A stretch of 64,000 nt of DNA. Origin: Phycisphaerae bacterium. Its GTDB lineage: Bacteria > Planctomycetota > Phycisphaerae > UBA1845. The stretch spans positions 1 through 64,000 of the forward strand of contig JAJDDX010000461.1 in the NCBI GenBank assembly GCA_029260055.1. The letters are read 5' to 3'. Shown here in pieces: positions 44,292 to 55,500 of this stretch. Both the position numbers and the translations under genes were made by a program. The notes under the pieces were generated by a model. The model saw only the letters and a list, made by a program, of their open reading frames with translations. It ran no database searches and was not told the origin of the DNA. Within the stretch, counting starts at the first letter, position 1, and the number at the start of each line of letters is the position of its first letter.

Positions 44292-45230
44292 ATGGCTATC
44301 ACACTCTATTGGTTGCAGTCCGGTGGGTGCAGCGGAGACACCATGTCGCTGCTTTGTGCCGAGTCGCCGGATATCGCGGAAGTCGTCGACACGCTCGATC
44401 TCGACGTCCTGTGGCATCCCTCGTTGTCGGATGTCACGGCGCGCGAGCACGCCGAACTCAGAGAGAGCCTCTTACGCGGCGACCGACCACTCGACATCCT
44501 GTGCATCGAAGGTGCCGTCATCACCGGCCCGGATGGAACCGGCGAGTTCGATATGATCGGTGGCAAACCCAAGGCCGAACTGATCGCGGGCCTCGCAGCC
44601 AAGGCGAAATACGTCGTTGCCGTGGGCACCTGCGCAGCCTTCGGAGGTGTCACCGCCGACTGCGATGCGGATGCTTGCGGCTTGCAGTTTACAAAGGACG
44701 ATAAGGGTGGCTTCTTGGGCGAGGCCTTCACCACCCATAGCGGCCTGCCCGTCATCAATCTGCCCGGATGTCCGTGCCATCCCGCCACGATGGTCGGCGC
44801 CTTGACCGCCCTTGCACGCGATGAGCCTACACCGCTCAACCCGTACAACGTGCCCCATGACTGGTACAGCATGCTCGTACACCAGGGCTGCACGAGAAAC
44901 GAGTATCACGAATACCGCGTCGAAGAAACCGACTTCTGCCAGAAGGGGTGCTTGTTTTTCCACATGGGATGCAAGGGCCCACTGACCTACGCGTCGTGCA
45001 ACAAGACGCTGTGGAACCAGCGCAGTTCGAAGACGCGCGTGGGCGTGCCGTGTGTCGGCTGCACGCGACCGACGTTCCCTCAGCCGTTCCCGTTCTTCGA
45101 GACAAGGGGCATCGGCGATATACCGCTCGAACTGCCTCACGGCGTGGATCGCGCTCATTACATGGCCTACAAGGGCATGGCCGCAGCCGCGGCGCCCCAG
45201 CGCTTGAAGGATCGAAAGACCGAGGTATAG
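44292..45230 (+). CDS. [NiFe]-hydrogenase small subunit, cytosolic type (group 2-like)
   Basis: The 312-residue product carries iron-sulfur clusters that conduct electrons from the NiFe site. There is no Tat signal, so it is cytoplasmic. WLQSGGCSGDTMSLL and VLWHPSLS are close to cyanobacterial HupS-type (group 2) subunits. Likely ligands: Cys13, Cys114 (VGTCAAFGG) and Cys160/162 (LPGCPCHP) near the proximal cluster; His197 and Cys200 (HQGCTRNEYHEYR), Cys220, Cys227 (HMGCKGPLTYASC), Cys236, Cys254 and Cys257 (PCVGC) for the others. The usual second Cys of CxxC is Asp16. The large subunit starts 4 bases after the stop. The group assignment is by motif memory, not phylogeny. Confidence 0.9.
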   Translation: MAITLYWLQSGGCSGDTMSLLCAESPDIAEVVDTLDLDVLWHPSLSDVTAREHAELRESLLRGDRPLDILCIEGAVITGPDGTGEFDMIGGKPKAELIAGLAAKAKYVVAVGTCAAFGGVTADCDADACGLQFTKDDKGGFLGEAFTTHSGLPVINLPGCPCHPATMVGALTALARDEPTPLNPYNVPHDWYSMLVHQGCTRNEYHEYRVEETDFCQKGCLFFHMGCKGPLTYASCNKTLWNQRSSKTRVGVPCVGCTRPTFPQPFPFFETRGIGDIPLELPHGVDRAHYMAYKGMAAAAAPQRLKDRKTEV

Positions 45231-45234
45231 CCAC

Positions 45235-46794
45235 ATGGATGCCGTTCTAACCGCGAAGAAGACGATCGAAGTCCCGCTCAGCCGCGTCGAGGGCGATCTC
45301 GAAATCCGCGCCGAACTGGACGGCGACCACGTATCGAACGCCTTCAGCGCCGGTGTGCTCTATCGCGGCTTCGAAAAGATGATGGTCGGCCGCGGCGCGC
45401 TCGACGGCCTCGTGATCACGCCGCGCATCTGCGGCATCTGCGGCACCGCTCATCTGACGGCGGCTGTCAAGGCATTGGAGGAAATCGCCGGCGTAAAACC
45501 GCCGCCCAACGCGGTCAGAGTCCGCAACCTCGCCCTCGCGACGGAACATGTGCAGAGCGACGTGCGTCACGCCTTCCTGATGTTCACCCCGGACTTCGCC
45601 AACCCGGCGTATCGCGACTTTCCTTGGCACGAGGAGGTCGTCCGCCGCTATCAACCCTTCAAAGGGGACACCGTCAAGGAAGTCATCAACGAATCCAAGC
45701 GGATCCTCGAAATCGTCGCGCTACTTGGTGGGCAATGGCCACACTCCTCGTTCATGGTGCCCGGCGGGGTCGCAGCCAAACCCAGCCGGGAAGACCAGTC
45801 GCAGTGCCGTTTCGTGTTCAACCGCTTCAGAGCGTGGTACGAGCGCGCGATCCTCGGATGCAGCTTGGACCGTTGGGCAGACGTACGCACGTGCGGTGAC
45901 CTGGAGGCATGGCTCGACGAAGACGCATCACACCGCCAAAGCGAACTGGGATTCTACATCCGCGTCGCGCGCGACATCGGGCTCGACGGCATCGGGCGCG
46001 GGCCCGGCAACTTCATCAGCTACGGGCAACTCGATCTTCCCGATGACACACGCGTGCGCGGCATGGGTGACAGTACAACGCATCTGATTTCCCCGGGGTT
46101 CGTGCGCGGCACCGACGTCCAGCCGTTCAGCCACCGCCATGTGGCCGAACACGTGGCGCACTCTCGATTCGCGGATTACGACGGAGGCAAGCACCCGTTT
46201 TCCGGTGAGACCACGCCGCAACGCCGCGACGACGACGGACGGAAGTACTCCTGGGTCAAAGCCCCGCGGTACGACGGAATTCCCGCCGAAACGGGACCAC
46301 TTGCCGAGTTGCTCGCGGGTCAGGACCCTCTGTTTCGAGATATCATCGATACGGAAGGTCCCAGCGCTTTCGCCCGGGAGTTGGCGCGACTCGTCCGGCC
46401 GACCGCCCTGCTACCGGCGATGGGTACATGGCTGACCGAAATGGATGTCGAGGGTACCTTCTATCAACCGGTGCCCGAGATACCCGACGGAGAGGGGTTC
46501 GGTGCGACGCAAGCCGCTCGCGGTGCGCTGGGGCACTGGGTCAAGGTCGCGAAGGGGAAGATCGAGCACTATCAGATCGTGACGCCGACGGCATGGAACG
46601 GTTCGCCGCGAGACTCGGACGGTATCCGAGGCCCCTGGGAGGAGGCGCTCGTAGGAACACCGGTCAAGGATCCGGACAATCCCGTCGAGATGGGGCATGT
46701 GATTCGGTCGTTTGACGCCTGCCTGGTATGCGCGGTCCACGCGGTCAGAGGCACGACGACAGTGTGTCGCAAGACGCTGGGAGCCACACCATGA
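45235..46794 (+). CDS. [NiFe]-hydrogenase large (catalytic) subunit
   Basis: The 519-residue protein has both active-site motifs: RICGICGTAH with Cys66 and Cys69 near the N-terminus, and DACLVCAVH with Cys496, Cys499 and His502 near the C-terminus. The four Cys hold the Ni-Fe(CN)2CO centre. The usual Pro in DPCxxC is Ala here. A 17-residue extension (AVRGTTTVCRKTLGATP) follows His502 and should be cut off by the protease encoded next; its presence argues against the HoxC/HupV regulatory type, which usually lack it. Its stop overlaps the protease start (ATGA). No hyp maturation genes for cofactor assembly are in the window. Confidence 0.92.
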   Translation: MDAVLTAKKTIEVPLSRVEGDLEIRAELDGDHVSNAFSAGVLYRGFEKMMVGRGALDGLVITPRICGICGTAHLTAAVKALEEIAGVKPPPNAVRVRNLALATEHVQSDVRHAFLMFTPDFANPAYRDFPWHEEVVRRYQPFKGDTVKEVINESKRILEIVALLGGQWPHSSFMVPGGVAAKPSREDQSQCRFVFNRFRAWYERAILGCSLDRWADVRTCGDLEAWLDEDASHRQSELGFYIRVARDIGLDGIGRGPGNFISYGQLDLPDDTRVRGMGDSTTHLISPGFVRGTDVQPFSHRHVAEHVAHSRFADYDGGKHPFSGETTPQRRDDDGRKYSWVKAPRYDGIPAETGPLAELLAGQDPLFRDIIDTEGPSAFARELARLVRPTALLPAMGTWLTEMDVEGTFYQPVPEIPDGEGFGATQAARGALGHWVKVAKGKIEHYQIVTPTAWNGSPRDSDGIRGPWEEALVGTPVKDPDNPVEMGHVIRSFDACLVCAVHAVRGTTTVCRKTLGATP

Positions 46795-47257
46795 AACGGA
46801 TCATCTGTGTCGGCAACCGATTCCACGCGCAGGATGCGGCCGGACCGGCCGTCTACGATCGGCTTGCCAGCCACTCGATACCCGACGATGTCGAGGTCAT
46901 CGACGGTGGATTGGCTGGGCTCGACCTTCTTCGTTTCGTGGAGGACGCCGAGCGAGTCGTATTCGTAGACGCGGTGATCGGATTGAGCGGAACGGTCGGC
47001 GTTGTGATTCTCGACAGAGCTGATGCCTGTCGCTACGCGGCGGCGGCGGCGTACGGCCATGCCGCCGGACTGACCTATCTGTTGCAGGCGCTCCCGCACG
47101 TGTGCGAGGGCGCAATCCCGGAGGTCCATCTCGTGGGGATCGAGGGGGATGCGGACGACGAGACAATCCGAGTGGCCGCCGAACTCAGCGTGTCCGTCGC
47201 CGTTGATGGTGTCAGTCACACGACACCGACGGCAACGAGGCTCGCGGGAGTGACTTC

Positions 47258-47261
<4 letters not shown>
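46791..47261 (+). CDS. Hydrogenase maturation endopeptidase (M52 / HyaD-HycI type)
   Basis: The 156-residue product removes the C-terminal peptide of the hydrogenase large subunit after Ni insertion. The N-terminus ICVGNRFHAQDAAGPAVYDR matches the GxGN...D(D/E)xxG motif. The three Ni-binding positions of the family can be read as Asp15 (usually Glu), Asp60 (VVFVDAVIG) and His90 (YGHAAGLTY). It starts within the stop of the large-subunit gene (ATGA) and its own stop overlaps the GTG start of the histidine kinase gene (GTGA), so hydrogenase maturation and signalling genes are translationally coupled. Confidence 0.85.
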
Positions 47262-48811
<1,550 letters not shown>

Positions 48812-49114
48812 ACCCATCCGGCAGGATATCGATAGGACGTGCGGCCGGAGCCTGATCATGGCGGGAGCCGGCCGACGACGGGCCGAATCCGGCGTCTCGC
48901 CCGGACGCGAGCCGACCCGGCGCGCCGCACCTCACGACCGCTCCAGGGCGGATAATCGGACGTATCGGGGCGCTGGCCGCCTGTGAAAAACGATGGCTCG
49001 ACCGGTCCAAGGTTGCAGTTCGCGCGACCGGCCCTAACATAGTGGCGCAGCCTTCGACTCACGCGAGCACGTGATCGAGCACGCACGCCGTCGGCCGCAC
49101 TCGGAGAAAGCGAT
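48812..49114. other. Intergenic region after the hydrogenase/kinase operon
   Basis: About 300 bases with no gene, no strong hairpin and no clear promoter. The next gene's ribosome-binding site (CGGAGAAAG) is at its right end. Confidence 0.45.
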
Positions 49115-50932
49115 ATGGCGGATCGGTACATGCGTAGCGAGCACACATTTCACGTCCCTGTCATGGGGACCGGGTTTACGATCGACACCCCGCTGCGCGT
49201 GGCGAAGTACGGGATCTCGTCGGTCATTTCCCTCGTGGACGATGTCCTCATCGAGCAGATGCGGAAGCTCCATTGCCAGCGGGCCCAGGAGCCGTACGAC
49301 GAAATCCCCGGCGGGCAGGAAGATGCCCGAGCCCGCCGCATCACCGCATACCTCAACCTCGTGGACCGCCTGATTCGCCGCCAGATCGAGGCCGTGCGCA
49401 CGTCGCCGTTCGAGGCGGACAGCGAAATCACGCGGTATTTCGAGATGCTTCCAGACACGGCCGCGAAGCAGGCCTACCGCGACATGCAGGCTACCGAGGG
49501 CGCGGAAGACAAAGCCCGAAAGCAGGATGAGCTTCGCGACATGGTGGCACCAGGCACCATCGACGTGAACATCATGACCAAGCTCGACCGGGAGAATTAC
49601 CGCAACGGTAAGCAGCTTCCGGCCGAGTTTGCCGACGCCATGGCGGCTCTGCGCGGCTACGCCAACAGCACCGTCGCGTCTTCGATCATCTTCTCCGCGG
49701 GCATGAACCAGCGTGTCTACGCCTACGCCACCGAATTCGGCGACTTCATGCCGGACGAGAGCGGTTTCATCAAGAAGAAGATCATCCTGAAGGTCAGCGA
49801 TTGGCGCTCCGCCATGATACAGGGCAAGTTCCTTGCCCGGCGAGGCCTGTGGGTCTCCGAGTTCCGTATCGAATCGGGCCTCAACTGCGGCGGCCACGCC
49901 TTCGCCACGAAGGGGCTCCTGTTCGGCCCGATCCTGGAGGAATTCCGGCGCAAGAAGCCGGAACTCACCGACACGCTGCACAAGGTCTTCGCCAAGGCTT
50001 GTGCCGCCGCCGGTCGGCCGGTTGGGGACTCGCCGCTCGAGATGCGCATCACCGCCCAGGGTGGCATCGGAACGGCTGACGAAAATAAGCTCTTACTGGA
50101 ATACTATCGCGTCGACGGCACCGGCTGGGCGACGCCCTTCCTCCTCGTGCCCGAGGTAGCCAACGTCGACGACGCCCATATGCAGAAGCTGCTGACGGCG
50201 ACGGACGACGATGTGTATCTGAGCGACAGCTCGCCGCTGGGGATCCCCTTCTGGAACCTTCGCAACTCAGCCAGCGAGGAGGCACGCCACGGTCGCATCG
50301 AGGATGGCAAACCCGGCAGCCCGTGCCCCAAGGGCTTCCTCGTCGCCAACACCGAGTTCACCGATGTTCCGATCTGCCGCGCCTCACGTGCCTATCAGAA
50401 GCGCAAGCTCGAACAGCTCGCCGAGGCGACGCTGCCGGTCCTGCAAAGCAACGCTTTCAGAGAGGACGTCCTGGCCAAGGCGTGCATCTGCCATGACCTC
50501 GCCGGCGGCGCCACGATCAACGCGGGCATCGACCCGGGCGCCAAGGCGGCCGTCTGCTGTGGCCCTAATATCGTGAATTTCTCGAAAGTCGCCTCTCTTC
50601 AGGACATGGTGAGCCACGTCTACGGACGCCTGTCGCTGCTGACCAACGCCGAGCGCCCGCACATGTTCATCCGCGAGCTGGCCCTCTACGTCGAGCACCT
50701 CCGCAAGGAGCTCGAAAAGTGCTCGCTCGAGCTGTCGAGCTGTGCTCCGCAGTACTTCACCGAGTTCAGGGAGAACCTACTCAGTGGAATCGAGTACTAC
50801 CGCTCCCGTGCTGAGCAGTTCATCCAAGACAGGCGTAGCCACTTCCTCGACGACCTCCACCACCTGGGCGACGCGGTCGAGCGCATCATGGCCGCCCACG
50901 CACCGGAAGAAACGACCGGCGTCGCGAACTAG
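49115..50932 (+). CDS. Conserved 605-aa protein, possibly glutamate-synthase/TIM-barrel-like, function unknown
   Basis: The ATG follows CGGAGAAAG. The N-terminus (VPVMGTGFTIDTPLRVAKYG then ISSVISLVDD) and the segment VSEFRIESGLNCGGHAFATK resemble the entry strands and flavin-loop style of FMN-dependent TIM barrels such as glutamate synthase or nitronate monooxygenase, but I cannot confirm this. Other notable parts are a run of Cys (KACICHDLAGGATINAGIDP; AAVCCGPNIVNFSK) that could bind a cluster, and a helical, acidic C-terminal region (LSLLTNAERPHMFIRELALY). No signal peptide or membrane span. The gene stands alone after the hydrogenase operon with its own leader. High codon regularity and full length indicate a real gene. 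Confidence 0.7.
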   Translation: MADRYMRSEHTFHVPVMGTGFTIDTPLRVAKYGISSVISLVDDVLIEQMRKLHCQRAQEPYDEIPGGQEDARARRITAYLNLVDRLIRRQIEAVRTSPFEADSEITRYFEMLPDTAAKQAYRDMQATEGAEDKARKQDELRDMVAPGTIDVNIMTKLDRENYRNGKQLPAEFADAMAALRGYANSTVASSIIFSAGMNQRVYAYATEFGDFMPDESGFIKKKIILKVSDWRSAMIQGKFLARRGLWVSEFRIESGLNCGGHAFATKGLLFGPILEEFRRKKPELTDTLHKVFAKACAAAGRPVGDSPLEMRITAQGGIGTADENKLLLEYYRVDGTGWATPFLLVPEVANVDDAHMQKLLTATDDDVYLSDSSPLGIPFWNLRNSASEEARHGRIEDGKPGSPCPKGFLVANTEFTDVPICRASRAYQKRKLEQLAEATLPVLQSNAFREDVLAKACICHDLAGGATINAGIDPGAKAAVCCGPNIVNFSKVASLQDMVSHVYGRLSLLTNAERPHMFIRELALYVEHLRKELEKCSLELSSCAPQYFTEFRENLLSGIEYYRSRAEQFIQDRRSHFLDDLHHLGDAVERIMAAHAPEETTGVAN

Positions 50933-51145
50933 CCCTCCTCGTCGGCCGAAACCAAGAAAAGAGATGGAGACGGCAGTGGTCTGCGCGGTTATCCTACGCC
51001 GGATCGCTTGACGCGCACTCCTTTTCGTCGGGGGGGATGAGCGGCGTTTCCGATGCATGGACCGCGTCCGCCCGGCCTTGGCCCGTCAGGACGAAGTCGA
51101 CGATAGCCGTCAAATGTCCGTCACCATCAAAGGAGGTATCTCATC

Positions 51146-52027
51146 ATGACCACATGGGGAAGATCAGCCGTCATTTGTGTAGCCCTGTTGGCCGTCGTCG
51201 GCTCGACCGTGGCCGGCGACACGATCGAGTCCGTCGAGAAGGCGATCATCGAGCAGGGTAAGAAGATCGAGTCGCTGCAGTTCAAGTCGAAGACGAGTTC
51301 GGACTTCGATCAACCCGGCTGGAAGTACAAGCAGGAGATGGACGGCACGTACCACTACGCCCTCGACGCCGGCAAGATGCTCTACCGCATCGAGAGCAAG
51401 GACATCACCGTCACGGCTCAGGAGGGAAACGAGGAGACGCGCAAGTCGAACACGCTGATGGTGTGCGACGGCGCGTTCATCTGGATTTCGAGCGAGACGG
51501 ACGGCCAAAAGACCGTCATGAAGCAGAAGGCATCGAACCAGAACTGGTTCGTCTCCAAGGCCTACTTCAACAACATGCGGATGATGTACAACCTGAAGCT
51601 GCTGCCGGACGAGACGGTGGACGGCCGCTCGACGTGGGCCATCGAGGCGAGCCCGAAACCGGAAATGGCCTCCGGCCCGAGTGCCACGACGATGACCATG
51701 TATCACGACAAGGAAACGGGCGTAGGCTATAAGACGATCAGCAAGAACACCGAAGGCAAGGTCGTCTCGACCTCGACAACGAGCGACCTGAAGGTCAACT
51801 CGAGCATCGACCGCGACCTGTTCACCTTCAAGGTACCCGAGGGCGTCGAGGTCATGGACTTGACCCAGCAGCAAGAGCAGCCCCAGCCGGCCGCCGAGGA
51901 ACCCGCCAAGAAGCAGGAAGCGAAGAAGGCCGAGCCCAAAAAGCCGAAAGAAGAGAAGAAGAAGGAAGAGCCAAAGAAGGAAAAGAAGAAGAAAGGGAAG
52001 CTCCCCGAACTGCCGAAGTGGCCGTAA
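51146..52027 (+). CDS. Exported LolA/RseB-like (DUF2092-type) protein with Lys/Glu-rich tail
   Basis: The 293-residue product has a signal peptide (MTTWGRSAVICVALLAVVGS, cleaved near VAG). The mature domain (about residues 25-235) reads as an unclosed beta-barrel of the LolA/RseB type: FDQPGWKYKQEMDGTYHYAL, KMLYRIESKD, NTLMVCDGAFIWISSE, TWAIEASPKPE, TMYHDKETGVGYKTI, DRDLFTFKVPEGVEVMDL. Such domains bind lipids or lipoproteins in the periplasm. The last 55 residues are a low-complexity Lys/Glu/Pro tail (PKKPKEEKKKEEPKKEKKKK), which may contact the envelope or nucleic acid. AAAGGAGGT precedes the ATG. A strong terminator follows at 52067-52113. Confidence 0.75.
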   Translation: MTTWGRSAVICVALLAVVGSTVAGDTIESVEKAIIEQGKKIESLQFKSKTSSDFDQPGWKYKQEMDGTYHYALDAGKMLYRIESKDITVTAQEGNEETRKSNTLMVCDGAFIWISSETDGQKTVMKQKASNQNWFVSKAYFNNMRMMYNLKLLPDETVDGRSTWAIEASPKPEMASGPSATTMTMYHDKETGVGYKTISKNTEGKVVSTSTTSDLKVNSSIDRDLFTFKVPEGVEVMDLTQQQEQPQPAAEEPAKKQEAKKAEPKKPKEEKKKEEPKKEKKKKGKLPELPKWP

Positions 52028-52066
52028 GGTTCATCGGGCGGAAGCACTTCTGACATCGACTACTAG

Positions 52067-52113
52067 CCCTCCTTCGTCTCCTGTCACGGAGATGGAGGAG
52101 GGTTGTCTATTTC
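52067..52113 (+). terminator. Strong rho-independent terminator
   Basis: A 15-bp stem (52067-52081 with 52088-52102, two G-U pairs, 6-base loop TGTCAC) is followed by TTGTCTATTTC. It lies 40 bases after the stop of the LolA-like gene. This is the clearest intrinsic terminator in the window. Confidence 0.88.
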
Positions 52114-52456
52114 ATTCCTGATGCCGCTCACTACGCCCGCCTGAGGCCGGCAGTGGAGCGAAAGCTGCCGGATGCCTCAAAAGAAACGGCTATTTGCATA
52201 ACTACCCCGGACTTCGTCCGTCATATGGTCGTATCGGGGCCGCATGAAAGGCGCGCGGCACGTGCGCCATTCTTCTGCGCCTAGGCCTCCAAGAACACTG
52301 ATGGCCCCGGGCGCAAGCGGACTGCGGTGCGGGCTCTTCGTGTCCATGCCACGCCGATTGGGGTTTGGAGAGTGAACGCGGCACGCGTCATCACGCGAAA
52401 GCTCGCGCACTTCTCCTTCCCCGGGTCGCACCAGGCTTTGGCCGGATTCCGCCCGT
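52114..52456. other. Intergenic region with one further stem-loop
   Basis: No convincing gene. A stem-loop at 52142-52179 pairs TGAGGC with GCCTCA and CGGCAG with CTGCCG, with a 3-base bulge; on either strand it has a short A- or T-rich edge (CAAAAG). It might be a second terminator or a small-RNA end, but no promoter was identified. Confidence 0.4.
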
Positions 52457-52487
52457 TTGAGGACTTATCATGAACGCATTCTATATC
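52457..52487 (+). promoter_or_regulatory. Possible promoter of the beta-helix gene
   Basis: TTGAGG (52457-52462) and TATATC (52482-52487) or CTATAT one base earlier are spaced 18-19 bases apart, 30 bases before the ATG at 52517. The match to the sigma-70 consensus is partial. Confidence 0.3.
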
Positions 52488-52516
52488 CTGTATATCTCAT
52501 CCCAGGAGGTTCGACT

Positions 52517-55500
52517 ATGTCACGCACTGCCACAGTACTGCTGTTCATGCTGGGTTCGGGACAGATCGCCACCGCGCAGACCACTTATCATGTGGATGAC
52601 GACGCCCCGCCGGATCGAAGCGGCCGCCTGAAAGCGGGCGGCACGATCCACAACCTCACGCAGGACACGTTCCACGCGGCGATTCAGGAGGCCATCGACG
52701 CAGCCGTCGACGGCGACGAGATCGCGGTCGGTCCGGGGACCTACGTGGAACGGCTCGACATGCTCGGCAAGGCCATCACGCTGCGCAGCACCCATGGGCC
52801 GGATGTCACCATCATTGACGGCGACGCCGCCGGCACCGTGATTACCTGCGACAGCGGAGAGACACCGGACACCCTCATCGACGGCTTTACGATTACGAAC
52901 GGCAGCGCGGAGCTCGGCGGCGGGCTGCACCTGTCATACTCGTCGCCCACGATCACGAACAACAGAATCACCGGCAGCAGCGCCCGCCAGGGCGGGGGGC
53001 TTTACCTGGTCAACTCCCACCCGACAATCACTAACAACACGATCGCGAACAACGATGTCACTGGTGGCGGCCAGGCCTCTGGCGGCGGCGGGCTGTATCT
53101 CGCTTATTCCTTCGCCGCAATCATGAACAACAGGATCACGGGCAACAGCGCTAACGGCCCCGGAGGTGGACTTCGCCTGAACCGCTCCTCCCCGACAATC
53201 GCGAACAACACGGTCATGGGCAACAGCGCCACCAGTGGCGGCGGTGGGCTGTATCTGGCCGAGTCCTCCCCGACGATCGCGAACAACACGATCACCGGCA
53301 ACGGCGCCCATTCTTACGGCGGCGGGCTGACTCTGTCCTCCTCCTCCTTCGCGACAATCGTGAACAACACGATCACGGGAAACAGCGCCGGCGGCGGCGG
53401 CGGCGGGCTGTCGCTGAACCGCTCCTACCCCACGATCGCGAACACCATCGTGGCGTTCAACTCGTCCGGAATCCGTCTACACGTTGGCGCTCCCACGCTG
53501 CGCTTCAACTGCGTCTACGGCAACCGCGCGTACGACTACGACGGCCTTGCCGACCCAACCGGGACGGACGGCAACATCTCGGAAAAACCACGGCTTGCCG
53601 ATTGGCAATACGGCAACGTACACATTCAACCGGACTCGCCCTGTGTGGACGCCGGGAGAAACGCAGACGCTTGGGGCGACTTCGACATCGACGGCGAACC
53701 TCGTAAGTCGGAGGCAGGCGGTACCGTGGACATTGGCGCCGATGAAACGAACGGAGACGTGTGGCCGGAGGGACCGTATGCCATCGTACGCGTCAGCCCC
53801 GAAGGGACCGACACGAACGACGGCTCATCCTGGCGGCTGGCCAAACGAACGGTCCAGGCGGGTATCGATGCTGCTGCCGCGTTTGGCGGCGAAGTATGGG
53901 TCCGCGCGGGGAGGTACGAGGAGCACATCACGCTGCATGCACATGCGTACGGCGGTTTTGCCGGTACTGAGACCACGCGGGGCCCGCGGGACTGGGCCGC
54001 CAACGTTACGACCCTGGACGGCGGGCAACAAGGCTCAGTGGTGACCGCGCGGACCGGTTACCGCGTCAGCACTATCGACGGCTTCACGATCACGAACGGC
54101 AGCGCGGAGTTCGGCGGCGGGCTGTACCTGTTCGGCTCCGCCCCGACGATCGCAAACAACATGATCACCGGCAACAGCGCCGACGACACCGGCGGTGGCG
54201 TGTACTTGCACAGCTCCGCCCCGACGATCGCGAACAATACGATCACGGGTAACAGCGCTCACACGGGCGGCGGACTGTCTCTATTCTTCTCCTCCCCGAC
54301 CCTCACAGGCAACACGATCACCGGCAACAGCGCCGGAATCCGCGGCGGCGGGCTGTATGTTACCGGCAGCCCCTCTTCCCTCACGATCGCAAACACTATC
54401 GTCGCGTTCAACTCATCTGGGATACGTCTTGGCGGCGACGCCCCTACCCCGACGCTTCGCCACAACTGCGTCTTTGGTAACGGCGAATACGACTACATCG
54501 GCATGGACGATCCGGCCGGGACCGATGGCAACATCTCTGTCGATCCGCGGCTTGCCGATCCGCGGTACGGAAACGTACACATTCAGCCGGACTCACCCTG
54601 TGTGGACGCGGGGAGCCACGCCGACGCCTGGGGCGACTCGGACATGGACGGCGATCCCCGCATCCTGCCTGTGGGTGGTATCGTGGACATCGGTGCCGAT
54701 GAATCGGATGGCACGGCGTGGCCGAGCGGACCATATGCGATCGTCCGCGTCAGCCCTGAAGGCGATGACGTGAACGATGGTTCCTCATGGACTGTTACCA
54801 AGCGGACGGTCCAGGCAGGCATCGATGCGGCATCCGCACTGGGCGGCGAGGTTTGGGTCGGGGCCGGCACATACGAGGAGCGCATCACGCTGCCTCCCCA
54901 CGCGCACACCTACGGCGGTTTCGTCGGCGTGGAGACCGAGCGTGAGCAGCGGGACTGGGCCGCCCATGTCACGGTCCTCGACGGACAGCAGCAGGGCTCG
55001 GTGGTGATCGCGCGAGGCGGTTACAGGAACAGCGCCATCGACGGCTTCACAATCACGGGCGGCACCGGTAGCTACCGCGGCGGCGGGCTGTTGCTGTCCT
55101 ACTGCTCCCCGACGATCGCCAACAACACGATCACCGGCAACACTACTGACAGCAGGGGCGGCGGACTGTCCCTGGGGTACTCCTCCGCGACGATCGCAAA
55201 CAACACGATCGCCGGCAACAGCGCCGCCTACGACGGCGGCGGGCTGCACGTGGAGTTCTCCTCGCCGACGATCACAAACAACACCATCATGGGCAACAGC
55301 GCTGGTATGTTCGGCCGTGGCGGCGGGCTCTACGTGTCGCACTCCTCGCCGACGATCGTGAACAACACGATCACGGGCAATGACACTGGCTACCGTGGCG
55401 GCGGCATGTTCCTGGACGGCGCCTCGCCGACGATGACGAACAACGCGATCACTGGCAACAGCGCCGATGACACCGGCGGCGGGCTGTATCTGTCCTCCTC

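Noticed and set aside
52177-52431. 84-codon minus-strand frame upstream of the beta-helix gene
   Set aside because: No ribosome-binding site, low-complexity composition and no conserved motif.
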